From the NCBI GenBank assembly GCA_049520395.1, contig JBEKPV010000027.1, forward strand, positions 1 through 25,071: a stretch of 25,071 nucleotides of DNA, in the 5' to 3' direction. Within the stretch, counting starts at the first letter, position 1. Every line of letters begins with the position of its first letter. The position numbers were made by a program, and so were the translations under genes. This DNA is from UBA1161 sp049520395 (lineage in GTDB: Bacteria > Planctomycetota > Phycisphaerae > Tepidisphaerales > Tepidisphaeraceae). Positions 1 to 7,588 of the stretch are shown here, piece by piece. The notes beneath the pieces are model-generated. The model did no database searches. It was given only the letters and a program-made list of their open reading frames with translations, and was not told the DNA's origin.

Positions 1-796
1 TCACGGTGCCGGCTTGCGCCTGCACGCTGACGAACTGGGCTGAGCCGTATTGCGTGGAATTGATCCGCAGATCGGTGCCGCTGACTTGAGCGGACAGACC
101 CGTGGAGTTCTTCACGCCGTTGATCGCGGTGGCGATCGAGGTGACCGTCGTGCCCGAGGCGAAGGACAACTGGGTGGTGCCCGCGTTGCCCGCCACCTGC
201 AGGGTGACGGTGCTGCCGCTGATGGTGCCGCCGGTATAGGTCACAATTCCGGTCTTGCCGGAACTGATGACCTGAACCGCGACGCCGACGCTGCCGCCGT
301 CGGGGATCAGGGCGCTATTGACCTGCAGAGCGGTGATCGCCGAGGCGACCACGCCGCTGGTGGTGTAGTCGAGGTTGCCGTTGAGGAGCTGGCGACCTTC
401 GAAGGTGGTCGAACCGGAGATGCGGTTGATGGTGGACAGAATCGAGTCCACCTGCAACTGATCGGCGGCGACCTGATCGGAGCTGAGACCGCCGCTGTTG
501 GCGGCCTGTCCGACGAGGCCTTGAAGCTGAAGCAGCAGGCTGCTGACTTCGTTGAGACCGCCTTCAGCGGTACCGATCACATTACCGGCGAGGCCGGCGT
601 TGCTGATGGCGGTTTGAATGCCGGTCTGTTCCTGTTGCAGCGCTTGGCTGGCAATCAGACCTGCGGGGTCATCAGCACCGCTGTTGATGCGGAGGCCGGT
701 GCTGAGTCGTTCCAGACTCGTGGACAACGCTGTGTTGTTCTGTGATAGCGCGTTCTGCGCGATCAACGAACTAACGTTAGTATTAATGACGCTCAT
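1..796 (-). CDS. fliC: Flagellin 1 (filament subunit), 3' end cut by window edge
   Basis: Structural subunit of the flagellar filament, exported through the flagellar type III apparatus. The ATG at 796 opens a frame that stays open to base 2, giving about 265 residues of the N-terminal and middle parts; the C-terminal D1/D0 helices are outside the window. The N-terminus begins MSVINTNVSSLIAQNAL and carries the flagellin signature RLSTGLRINSGADDPAGL, near residues 32-49. A flagellin-IN-like segment follows in roughly residues 190-260, containing LRINSTQYGSAQFVSVQAQ. It is a paralogue of the flagellin at 1197-2633, matching it closely at the N-terminus and diverging in the middle. A GGAG ribosome-binding site lies 10 nt before the ATG. 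The gene is transcribed separately from flagellin 2: a terminator (1134-1161) and a sigma28-type promoter (993-1020) lie between them. Confidence 0.95.
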   Translation of the reverse strand, partial: MSVINTNVSSLIAQNALSQNNTALSTSLERLSTGLRINSGADDPAGLIASQALQQEQTGIQTAISNAGLAGNVIGTAEGGLNEVSSLLLQLQGLVGQAANSGGLSSDQVAADQLQVDSILSTINRISGSTTFEGRQLLNGNLDYTTSGVVASAITALQVNSALIPDGGSVGVAVQVISSGKTGIVTYTGGTISGSTVTLQVAGNAGTTQLSFASGTTVTSIATAINGVKNSTGLSAQVSGTDLRINSTQYGSAQFVSVQAQAGTV

Positions 797-807
797 AAAA
801 CACTCGC

Positions 808-871
808 TCCATGGCGGAGTTAAAACTTCCCTGTTCTGACAAACGCAGGAAGGTCAGGGGAAACCTTCCGT
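808..871 (-). promoter_or_regulatory. Flagellin 1 leader: hairpin and three ANGGA motifs (candidate CsrA sites)
   Basis: On the minus strand the untranslated leader has a 7-bp hairpin (848-854 pairing with 863-869, 8-nt loop). Three ANGGA motifs lie close by: ACGGA at 871-867 at the foot of the hairpin, AGGGA at 832-828, and AUGGA at 812-808, which overlaps the Shine-Dalgarno GGAG. In Bacillus hag, CsrA represses translation by binding two GGA sites, one over the ribosome-binding site. The arrangement here, with csrA and fliW nearby, makes the same role likely, but this is inference from motif matches. Confidence 0.45.
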
Positions 872-992
872 TGTCACAGGCCGCCGTGCGGAACCGAACC
901 GGCGAGTCGTTCCGCGTCATCCTTGCCCCCTCGTTCGCAAGTCGGCCAAATGCTGGACAGCCTGTTGTGCAGCACCGGGCTTCTCATCCGGC

Positions 993-1020
993 GTATCGAC
1001 GGTGACCCCGGACCACTTTA
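993..1020 (-). promoter_or_regulatory. sigma28 (FliA)-type promoter for flagellin 1
   Basis: Reading the minus strand, TAAAGTGG (1020-1013) is followed after 12 nt by GTCGATAC (1000-993). The FliA consensus is TAAAGTTT-N11-GCCGATAA, so each box matches 6 of 8 and the spacer is one longer. Predicted transcription starts near 985, leaving a leader of about 185 nt before the flagellin 1 ATG. No further gene is visible between 797 and 1132. Confidence 0.6.
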
Positions 1021-1133
1021 GATGTGAGATAAAATACAAAAATAATGATCCGGGCGCGGAAACTGCGCGAGAGGGGATGGAAAATGCCTCGAGTCGCGGC
1101 GATCAGCCACGCGAGCGCGAGATTTATTGGAAT

Positions 1134-1161
1134 AAAAAAAAGCGGCCCGGAATCGGGCCGC
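1134..1161 (-). terminator. Intrinsic terminator downstream of flagellin 2
   Basis: A perfect 8-bp GC stem (GCGGCCCG at 1142-1149 pairing with CGGGCCGC at 1154-1161, loop GAAT) is followed on the minus strand by eight consecutive T residues (1141-1134). It lies 35 bp past the flagellin 2 stop codon and closes the fliW-csrA-flagellin 2 unit. Confidence 0.92.
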
Positions 1162-1196
1162 CCTAGCGCGGACGAAAATTGTTTACCCCGGCGCGA

Positions 1197-2633
1197 TTAG
1201 GTATGACCCGTCAGGAGGGTTAATACTGTTTGCGGAATCTGGTTGGCCGTCGCCAAAACGCTGGTTCCGGCCTGAACCAGAATCTGCGCGCGGGTGAGAT
1301 TGCTGGTTTCCGAAGCGAAATTGGCATCCGTGATGTCGCTAAAGCTGCTGGTAACGTTCTGCAGGGCGACCTGGAGGCTGTCGGAGTTGGTCTGAAGCGT
1401 ATTGGCTTCAAAAGCACCCAGACGGCCGCGAAGAACGGCGACCTGGGAGATGGCCTCGGAGATAATCTGGTCGGCCTGCTCTGATTTGCCGCCCACGAGA
1501 GAGGCATCGCCGCCGGTAACGACCTGATTAAGGAATCCGACCGCATTATTGCCCAAGTTGGCGGCGGCTACCGAGCCGATGCCGATGCTGACTTGCTCCT
1601 GGCTGGAGACGTTGGAGCCCAGTTGGAAGAGGGCCCCGCCGCCGGTGATGGCGAAGCTGGTTTGCCCGATTCCGAAGCTGTTGCTGAGAGTCATATTCAG
1701 ATCGAGCGTGGAGGTATTGAGCTGGAGATTCTGCCCTGTACCGACGGTGAGCGCGCCATTGATGGTGGCAACGGCGTCGGCGCCGGTGGCGCGGGATTCA
1801 GCCGCACCGGCGAGATTGGTGGTGTTGAAGGTTCCGGTTTGCGCCTCGATGGATACAAAGGCGGCGGACCCATAACCCGTGCTGGTGAAGTTAATGCCGG
1901 AGGTCGGCGTGGACGCATTGATCAACTTAGCCGTAACGCCGGTGCTGTCGGAGATATTGTTCACCGCGAAGGCAATGGCGGATGCGGTGGTGCCGCTGAC
2001 GAAGGAGAGCGTCTGCGTACCCGTGGCGCCGCCGATCGAGAGCGTGGTGGATTTGGAAATCGAACTGGCGGCAAACTGCAGATCGGCGAGTTTGGCGCTG
2101 CTGATGACGTTAACGTTGACGGGAATGCTGGTGGAGGTGCCGAGATTGGCCTGGGAGATATTCAGGGCGCTGATGGCGCTGGTATGCACGCCGCTGGTGA
2201 CGTAGTCGAGGCTTCCGTCCAGAAGGTGAAGGCCCGCGAAACTGCTGGTGGAGGCGATTCGCGTGATGCTCTGAACGGCGGAGTCGACCTGGAGCTGATT
2301 GGCCTGGATTTCAGTGGAGGAGAGCGCGCCGGAGTTAGCGGACTCGACGGTCAAACCGGAAATGTTCTGGAGCAGGGATTCGACTTCTGAGAGTGCCGCA
2401 TCGGCGGTGGAAATGACGTTGGTCGCCTGCGAACTGTTGTTGATGGCCTGAGTGAGACCGGAGATTTCGCTCTGCAGGGACTGGCTCGCGATGAGGCCGG
2501 CCGGATCGTCCGCGCCGCTGTTGATGCGCAGGCCGGTGCTCAATCGCTGCAAGGACGTGTTCAGCTGCGCTTGCGAGTTGGCCAAGCCATTCTGCGCTAT
2601 GAGTGATGCGACATTCGTATTGATGACGGACAT
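1197..2633 (-). CDS. fliC: Flagellin 2 (filament subunit)
   Basis: Complete flagellin of 478 residues, longer than minimal flagellins because of a middle insertion. Residues 1 to about 140 form the conserved D0/D1 helices (MSVINTNVASLIAQNGL, RLSTGLRINSGADDPAGL). Residues of about 150-380 are variable and include a flagellin-IN-like stretch (TGTQTLSFVSGTTASAIAFA). About 385-478 are the C-terminal D1/D0 helices, with the typical SNLTRAQILVQAGTSVLATANQ and a C-terminal hydrophobic tail. The ATG at 2633 is preceded by GGAGG with 6-nt spacing. The same ribosome-binding site contains ACGGA, a CsrA-type motif. The gene is 69 bp downstream of csrA and probably co-transcribed with fliW and csrA. A separate sigma28 promoter was not convincing. 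Confidence 0.97.
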   Translation of the reverse strand: MSVINTNVASLIAQNGLANSQAQLNTSLQRLSTGLRINSGADDPAGLIASQSLQSEISGLTQAINNSSQATNVISTADAALSEVESLLQNISGLTVESANSGALSSTEIQANQLQVDSAVQSITRIASTSSFAGLHLLDGSLDYVTSGVHTSAISALNISQANLGTSTSIPVNVNVISSAKLADLQFAASSISKSTTLSIGGATGTQTLSFVSGTTASAIAFAVNNISDSTGVTAKLINASTPTSGINFTSTGYGSAAFVSIEAQTGTFNTTNLAGAAESRATGADAVATINGALTVGTGQNLQLNTSTLDLNMTLSNSFGIGQTSFAITGGGALFQLGSNVSSQEQVSIGIGSVAAANLGNNAVGFLNQVVTGGDASLVGGKSEQADQIISEAISQVAVLRGRLGAFEANTLQTNSDSLQVALQNVTSSFSDITDANFASETSNLTRAQILVQAGTSVLATANQIPQTVLTLLTGHT

Positions 2634-2639
2634 GTCAAT

Positions 2640-2646
2640 CCTCCGT
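2640..2646 (-). promoter_or_regulatory. Ribosome-binding site of flagellin 2 overlapping a CsrA-type motif
   Basis: On the minus strand ACGGAGG combines an ANGGA motif (2646-2642) with the Shine-Dalgarno GGAGG (2644-2640), 6 nt before the ATG. A protein bound to the GGA would hide the ribosome-binding site. Binding of CsrA here is inferred from the motif and from csrA being the next gene upstream. Confidence 0.45.
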
Positions 2647-2702
2647 GATTGTGGATGGCGATGGACGGTTCCGGCGGGTCGTCACATCGGCCGATCTTCC
2701 GC

Positions 2703-2954
2703 CTACTGCTGCGGTTCCTTGTCGGGACTCTTGGTACTGATCTTTCCTAATCCCGAAAGATCCTCGGGTTTAACTTGCGCCGCGGCTTTATTCTCGCGGC
2801 GGATGGCGTCGTATACTTCCTTGCGATGGACGCTGATTTCCTTGGGCGCATTAATGCCCAGGCGGACTTTGTCGCCACGGATGTCCACCACCGTGACTTC
2901 AATGTCGTCGCCAATCATGATTGTCTCGTCGCGCTGCCTGGACAACACCAACAT
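2703..2954 (-). CDS. csrA: CsrA, carbon storage / translational regulator
   Basis: RNA-binding homodimer that represses translation by covering GGA motifs at ribosome-binding sites. In flagellated bacteria with FliW it controls flagellin synthesis. The 83-residue product begins MLVLSRQRDETIMIGDDIEV and continues with RGDKVRLGINAPKEISVHRKEVYDAI, the family signature including the RNA-contacting basic end. It carries a hydrophilic C-terminal extension of about 20 residues past the core (VKPEDLSGLGKIST...). The ATG at 2954 has an AGGAAGGAG Shine-Dalgarno 6 nt upstream that contains AAGGA, so autoregulation is possible. It is 118 bp downstream of fliW and 69 bp upstream of flagellin 2. A small hairpin with GGA in its loop (stem 2752-2756 with 2764-2768) lies inside its 3' end. 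Confidence 0.97.
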   Translation of the reverse strand: MLVLSRQRDETIMIGDDIEVTVVDIRGDKVRLGINAPKEISVHRKEVYDAIRRENKAAAQVKPEDLSGLGKISTKSPDKEPQQ

Positions 2955-3072
2955 ATCAGGCTCCTTCCTGACACCCGTGGCCGCGAAGCGGCGCGGGTGG
3001 CCCCTTAGACATCCGTGTCACACACCGCGCGAGCGCCGAACCGGCGATCGAACGGGATTCATCCGCAGTGCC

Positions 3073-3522
3073 TCATGCCGACTTGGCCAGAGGGACCTCG
3101 GCCTGGAGCCGGAGCAGCGGCTGCCGGGTAGTCCATTTCTTTTCGGTCAGCACGATTTGCTGCGCCAGTCGGCTCGCCGCGTTAACGACGATCGGGCCCA
3201 GCAAATTGCCGGTGAGCCAGTCGCCCACTTTGTTACAGATGACGAACGTCTGCATGGTGGAGAAGTCGGCCAATCCAAGATCGGCGACCGTCTCCTCGCG
3301 CAAAGCGACGTCATAATCCTTGAAGAAGGTGCTCGGGTCCGTCACCATGAAAGCCAGGTACGGGTCCTCAACACTCTGTAACCAGAAGAAATAATTGTTC
3401 TGCCCGGCCTTGATGAGGGCGAATTTGGTCTTTCCCGGGAATCCAAGGAGTCCCTTGGGAAAGGTCATGATTCGTTCATCGTCAACCGACAGAACACCGA
3501 AACGTGAGGTTTCGATTTCCAT
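3073..3522 (-). CDS. fliW: FliW, flagellar assembly factor and CsrA antagonist
   Basis: In Bacillus and Campylobacter FliW binds both CsrA and flagellin. When flagellin is exported, FliW is freed, sequesters CsrA and allows flagellin translation. The 149-residue product starts MEIETSRFGVLSVDDERIM and has the family core FPKGLLGFPGKTKFALI, FFWLQSVEDPYLAFMVTDP, and a C-terminal half with VICN and GNLLGPIVVNAASRLAQQIVL. The start is placed at the ATG at 3522 because GGAG lies 5 nt upstream and the match to FliW begins there. The frame stays open for about 68 further codons upstream, but that stretch is arginine-rich and unlike FliW. Gene order fliW-csrA-flagellin supports the partner-switch role. 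Confidence 0.95.
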   Translation of the reverse strand: MEIETSRFGVLSVDDERIMTFPKGLLGFPGKTKFALIKAGQNNYFFWLQSVEDPYLAFMVTDPSTFFKDYDVALREETVADLGLADFSTMQTFVICNKVGDWLTGNLLGPIVVNAASRLAQQIVLTEKKWTTRQPLLRLQAEVPLAKSA

Positions 3523-3886
3523 GAGTACTCCAATCCAACATGGTCCGGGCGTTGGCTCCAGAAGAGGAGTAAGGGCCCGGATTGCGAATCCTTCGCCGCC
3601 GGCGACACACCGTCGGCGCTTTGGCGGCATCCGCCGCGCGTGACTCCATTCAATTCCCCTGACGCGCAACCCGCGCGCAGGAGTTGAGGTGAGGCGACAC
3701 CGCCTCGCCTGTCGGCGCGGATCCACCGCGCCCCGGGACGGCTCCGCCGCTCCCTGATTTCTCCCAATCCCGTCCTGGCCGCGCTATCCACCGCGGTCCC
3801 CGGACGGCATTCTCCGCCGCTCCCGGCAGAATTTTCTGCGCTCCATGCGAGTAATTGCTTCTTAAACCTTCGCAATCTACATCGCA
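3523..3886 (-). other. Long structured untranslated leader upstream of fliW
   Basis: About 360 bases separate the predicted sigma54 start site from fliW. Open frames here are short, arginine-rich and have no family resemblance, so I read it as non-coding. It holds two strong hairpins: 3691-3706 is GAGGCG-ACAC-CGCCTC, extendable to 3687-3710 with one mismatch, and a second lies near 3598-3619 with an 8-bp arm carrying one mismatch. A GC-rich imperfect direct repeat lies at 3721-3824. ANGGA motifs occur on the transcript strand at 3846-3842, 3755-3751, 3649-3645 and 3593-3589. There is no T-tract, so it is not an intrinsic terminator. It does not match any riboswitch class that I can recognise. 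Confidence 0.4.
3721..3824 (-). repeat. Imperfect direct repeat in the fliW leader
   Basis: Two copies of a GC-rich unit, 3721-3754 (34 bp) and 3786-3824 (39 bp). Both begin ATCCACCGCG and end CTCCGCCGCTCCC on the plus strand, with small insertions in the second copy. The copies start 65 bp apart. Confidence 0.7.
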
Positions 3887-3896
3887 CCAAATTCCA

Positions 3897-3912
3897 TGCA
3901 ATCCGCGTGCCA
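3897..3912 (-). promoter_or_regulatory. sigma54 (RpoN) promoter upstream of fliW-csrA-flagellin 2
   Basis: The minus strand reads TGGCAC (3912-3907), five bases GCGGA, then TTGCA (3901-3897). This matches the sigma54 -24/-12 consensus TGGCAC-N5-TTGCW at every conserved position. It lies 8 bp past the flgL stop codon and points toward fliW; the predicted start is near 3886. sigma54 use would require an AAA+ activator, which is not encoded in this window. Confidence 0.65.
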
Positions 3913-3919
3913 CGCCGGC

Positions 3920-5845
3920 TCATTGCAGGAAATCCAGCAGGTTGATACTGAGCGACTGCGCCGCCACCTGCAGGCTCGCCTGCAGGGCGGTCTGAAGCTG
4001 CTGGAACTGCGTGACCGCGTCGGCGACATTCACATCCTGAAGCTGCGACAGGAGGGCCTGCGTCGCGGTGTTTTGCTGGGTGATGGTCGTCTGCTGATTG
4101 GTCAGCTGCTGGGAAACGGCGCCCGCCTTGCCCTGCATCTCGATCACATTATTAATGTCGTTTTGCAGACCCGAGCCGGCGGCGGTGATCTGGGTCTGAT
4201 CGTTATTCTGCAGCCCAGCCATGAGCGACTGAAGATCGGCAAAGACGCCGGTGCTTTTGATGCCGTTGACGTCGCCGCCGTTGATCGTATTGCCGCTGGG
4301 GGGATTGGTCAGACCCAGCTGCGCGGCTGCATTGGAGTTGTTCAGTGCATTGACCGTAAAGCTTCCGCTGCCGGCGGTGTTATCGGTAAGAATAATTCCG
4401 TTACCCGTGGTGGCGAAGCTGGCGACGACGCCGGGGTTGCCGCTGGCGCTGTTGATTGAGTTGATCACGTCCTGCACGGTCGTGTCGGAACCGAGTGCGA
4501 CTTGAAAGGTGGTGCCGTCGGAGGCGGTGATCTGGAAATCGGGCGTGGTCCCCCCCGCCGTCGTGATGCCCTGGCCGTTATTCATTTGCGAGAGCAAAGT
4601 GGACGGGCTGTAGGTTCGCAACCCAAGTTCGGTGGCGGTGGCGCCGCCGTTTTCGCCGATGGTCAAGGTCGTGCCTTGCGTGGCGTTCAACACGTTAAGG
4701 CCGGTGCCATCGGCGTTGATCGATGCCTGAAGGCCCAGTCCGGCGCCGTTGATCTCGTTGAGCAGGTCCCCCACCGTCGCGCCAGCGGACCAGGTAATCG
4801 TCTTCGAAGTGGTTCCATTGCTAATGACCATCCCGCTGGTGTCGATTCCCGAACCGTCATCCAGTTGGGAAATTGGCGTCAGAACGGTGACGCGCGGGTT
4901 CATGTTAGCGCCAACGTCCGGGGTTCCCGTTCCCATGCCGGCGGAGGGAGTGGCGATCCCCAGGTCCGCCGCGGCGGTGCCGCCGGCGACGTCGCTGACG
5001 GTGATGTTTTCGCCGGATGCGCCGGTGAGTGTGATGCCTTGTCCGGTGACGGCCGCGGTGATCGATCCGATCCCGGCGCTATTAATGTCGTTGACGACGT
5101 CGCCGATGGTCGAGGCGCCGGCGAGATCAACGTCCTGGGTAACGGTGCCGTTGCTGATCTGGATGGTGCCCAGGCGGATGCCGTTGTCGGAAGTGCCGGA
5201 AACGTCGGCAAGTCGTGTGGAGGCGGTGAGGGACGGGGAGATGTTCGCCGTTCCGGTGACGCCGGTGGTCAGTGAGCCGAACGCCGCAGCGCCGTTGACC
5301 TGGAAACCGACCGAAAGCCCGGCGCCGGCTTCGTTTTGCAGGGTCTGAGTGGAGCCGACAAATTGCACGCCCGCGCTGGTGGAGGTAAACGGCGCGGCCT
5401 GGGCGTCCGCGCCGCCGAACAGGTACATTCCGTTGTATTGCGTGTTGCCGATGCTGAGGGCCTGGTTGAGGAGGCTTTGGACCACGGCGGCGGCGCTGGA
5501 TCGCTGCGAAGCAGAGACGTCGGTCCCGACGTTCGCGGAGGCGATTTCCTCGGCCTGTTGCAAAAGCGTCGTCAGGTTGCCGAGAGTGGAACCGGCCTCG
5601 CTCATTTGAGCGGAGGCGGCGTTGATGTTGTCGTTGTATGACTGCCGCTGCGCCAGCGTGTCATTCAACTGCTCAATAGCGCTGGCGGCGGCCGGATTGT
5701 CGCTAGGCTGATTGACCTGCTTGCCCGTCGTGATTTCGTTCTGCACCTGCAGCAGTTGAGTCTGCACGCTGTTGATTGACTGCTCGGCCAAAGAGCTTTG
5801 CAGCAGACTGCTGACGCGGGTTAGACCTATGGGCGTGACGGACAT
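3920..5845 (-). CDS. flgL: FlgL, hook-filament junction protein with flagellin-IN repeats
   Basis: Second junction protein (HAP3) linking hook to filament, exported with FlgN as chaperone. The product has 641 residues, about twice the size of E. coli FlgL (317). The flagellin-like N-terminal helices (residues 1-150) include ITTGKQVNQPSDNPAAASAI and YLFGGADAQAAPF. The middle holds three flagellin/hook-IN type repeats (about 210-297, 320-410 and 416-512), each running from a glycine-rich start through a TIGDVVNDIN-like helix to an AADLGI/ATELGL/AAQLGL end. The C-terminal helices (about 530-641) end in SLSINLLDFLQ. The ATG at 5845 lies 11 bp after the flgK stop, so the pair is co-transcribed. 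The IN expansion suggests extra surface domains on the junction ring. Confidence 0.94.
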   Translation of the reverse strand: MSVTPIGLTRVSSLLQSSLAEQSINSVQTQLLQVQNEITTGKQVNQPSDNPAAASAIEQLNDTLAQRQSYNDNINAASAQMSEAGSTLGNLTTLLQQAEEIASANVGTDVSASQRSSAAAVVQSLLNQALSIGNTQYNGMYLFGGADAQAAPFTSTSAGVQFVGSTQTLQNEAGAGLSVGFQVNGAAAFGSLTTGVTGTANISPSLTASTRLADVSGTSDNGIRLGTIQISNGTVTQDVDLAGASTIGDVVNDINSAGIGSITAAVTGQGITLTGASGENITVSDVAGGTAAADLGIATPSAGMGTGTPDVGANMNPRVTVLTPISQLDDGSGIDTSGMVISNGTTSKTITWSAGATVGDLLNEINGAGLGLQASINADGTGLNVLNATQGTTLTIGENGGATATELGLRTYSPSTLLSQMNNGQGITTAGGTTPDFQITASDGTTFQVALGSDTTVQDVINSINSASGNPGVVASFATTGNGIILTDNTAGSGSFTVNALNNSNAAAQLGLTNPPSGNTINGGDVNGIKSTGVFADLQSLMAGLQNNDQTQITAAGSGLQNDINNVIEMQGKAGAVSQQLTNQQTTITQQNTATQALLSQLQDVNVADAVTQFQQLQTALQASLQVAAQSLSINLLDFLQ

Positions 5846-5856
5846 AACTCAAACCT

Positions 5857-7566
5857 CTAGGTAATGGCGAGCAGCGTCTGCATCATCTGATCAACGGTGG
5901 AGATGATCCTCGCCGCGCCGGCGTAGGCCTCCTGCTGCTTGATCAAGTTGATGGTCTCCTCGTCAATGCTGACGCCACTGACGGCCTGTTGCTGGGCGGT
6001 CAATGTATTGACGATATCCTCGGTGGAACTGGCGGTGCTGTTGGCATTGGAGGCGGTGGTGGCAACTCCATTGATCATCGAACTGTAACCCGTTTCGAAG
6101 CTCTGCCCGCCGGTGCCGCCTGAGGTGGCGGTGTTCGCCTGCGCCAGGGCCAGGGCGTTGCTGTTGTCGTCGGGACTGCCGTTCTGCGCGGCGGCGAGGA
6201 ACTGCGGATTGGACGACAAAAACGAATTCACCGACATCGTTTGCGCCGTGCTGCCCTGGAAAAATGTGTTGATGCCTAACGCGGCCAGCGTGCCGCTTGA
6301 ATCCTGGCTGAACGAAATTGTCTGGTTTGGATTGGTCGAGGAGATGGTGAGCATCCCGCCGGACACGGTGGCCTGCACCCCGGAGATGGCGTTCAGACTG
6401 GCAACGAGGCTGTTCAGCGTCGTGTCGCCACTGCTGCCGGTCAGATTCACGGGGACCAGCGTGCTGCTGGAAAGTCCGGTGGAGGTATTGGTGACGCTGA
6501 CGACGAAGCTGCCATTTTTCGGCGGAAAATTCAGGCCTGCCGCCGTGCTGTTCAGCGCGGCGGTCGGATCGAGGACCTGATTGGTGCCCGTGACGGTGGT
6601 GAATCCGGCCGTTCCCTGGCCGCTGGAGTGAATGTCGTTGACGGTGGAGATGAAATTCGCGGCCAGAGTGTCCAACTGCTGCGAGACGGTGTTCGCCTGG
6701 CTTTCCGAGCCAATCAGCGCGCTGATCTGCCCGCTGGTGACGTTGACGACACTGTTGTCATTGGCGAATTGCAGTTGATAGACCGGCTCGCCATTGATCT
6801 GTTGGGTGACGACGTTTAATCCGCGGGCGCTTCCGGCCATGACCAGCGGCTGGGAGCCGACATAGAGGTTGACCGTGCCGTTCCCCTGATCGACCGCCTG
6901 AGCATTGACCAGTTGCGATATTTGCTGAACTAGAGAGTCGCGCTGATCGAGGAGGCTGTTGTCGCCGCCCGGCGCGGCGCTGGCGCCGTTGCCTTGCGAA
7001 TTGGCGATTTGCGTGTTGACCGCGGCAAGTTGCGAGGCCAACTGATTGGCCTGCCCCACCACCGTGTTGAGCTGCTGGCCGATGTTGTTTTGGATGGTCC
7101 CGATCTGGGTGGAAAGATTATTGAAATCGGACGCGACGGTCTGGCCGGCCTGGATAACAACCTGCCTTTGCGCGGCGTCCTGCGGATTGTTCGCCAGAGT
7201 CGACCAACTGGTCATAAAACTGCCCATGTCGGTGTCGATGTTCTGGCTGCCCAGGGCGTTGAAAACGGACTGAATTTGCCCGCTCCATTGCTGGTTGACG
7301 GTGGCGGCCTGATTGTCACTGATGGCGTTGTTGAGATTTCCGTTGAGGGCCTCGTTGACTTGTCGCTGCACGCCGGTGAGATCGACGCCGGTACCGACGT
7401 ATACGCCGGGTGATAGTTCCTGATCCGTGGCTTCGGTTTCGGTGGCGACTTCGCGGGTGTAATTGGCGTTGCCCGCGTTGGCGATGTTGTTGCCGGTGAC
7501 CTGCAGCGCGGCGGAATTCGCCGCCAGTGCCGTTTGACCGAGGTTGAGTGCGCCAATGAGGGACAT
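5857..7566 (-). CDS. flgK: FlgK, hook-filament junction protein
   Basis: First hook-associated protein (HAP1), which caps the hook and connects it with FlgL and the filament. The 569 residues are close to the usual size. The N-terminus MSLIGALNLGQTALAANSAA is followed by the rod/hook motif NNIANAGNANYTREV, and the C-terminus carries INLIKQQEAYAGAARIIS and ends MMQTLLAIT, as in the family. The middle part is serine/threonine/asparagine-rich. The ATG at 7566 is 22 bp after the flgN stop; no strong Shine-Dalgarno is seen. It lies between the gene for its likely chaperone, FlgN, and flgL, which supports one junction-assembly block. Confidence 0.96.
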   Translation of the reverse strand: MSLIGALNLGQTALAANSAALQVTGNNIANAGNANYTREVATETEATDQELSPGVYVGTGVDLTGVQRQVNEALNGNLNNAISDNQAATVNQQWSGQIQSVFNALGSQNIDTDMGSFMTSWSTLANNPQDAAQRQVVIQAGQTVASDFNNLSTQIGTIQNNIGQQLNTVVGQANQLASQLAAVNTQIANSQGNGASAAPGGDNSLLDQRDSLVQQISQLVNAQAVDQGNGTVNLYVGSQPLVMAGSARGLNVVTQQINGEPVYQLQFANDNSVVNVTSGQISALIGSESQANTVSQQLDTLAANFISTVNDIHSSGQGTAGFTTVTGTNQVLDPTAALNSTAAGLNFPPKNGSFVVSVTNTSTGLSSSTLVPVNLTGSSGDTTLNSLVASLNAISGVQATVSGGMLTISSTNPNQTISFSQDSSGTLAALGINTFFQGSTAQTMSVNSFLSSNPQFLAAAQNGSPDDNSNALALAQANTATSGGTGGQSFETGYSSMINGVATTASNANSTASSTEDIVNTLTAQQQAVSGVSIDEETINLIKQQEAYAGAARIISTVDQMMQTLLAIT

Positions 7567-7588
7567 AACTTGCGGATCCCGCGATCGA

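Noticed and set aside
1593..2390. 265-codon plus-strand frame opposite flagellin 2, and a similar one at 4502-5275 opposite flgL
   Set aside because: Gly/Asp/Arg-rich antisense shadows of well-recognised flagellar genes.
2684..2710. Possible sigma28 promoter directly before flagellin 2 (GCCGATGT on the minus strand)
   Set aside because: The -10 is fair, but the -35 region AGCAGTAG matches only 3 of 8.
3465..3923. 152-codon minus-strand frame through the fliW leader
   Set aside because: Arg/Ser/Gly-rich, no ribosome-binding site, overlaps fliW in another frame and contains the sigma54 element at its start.
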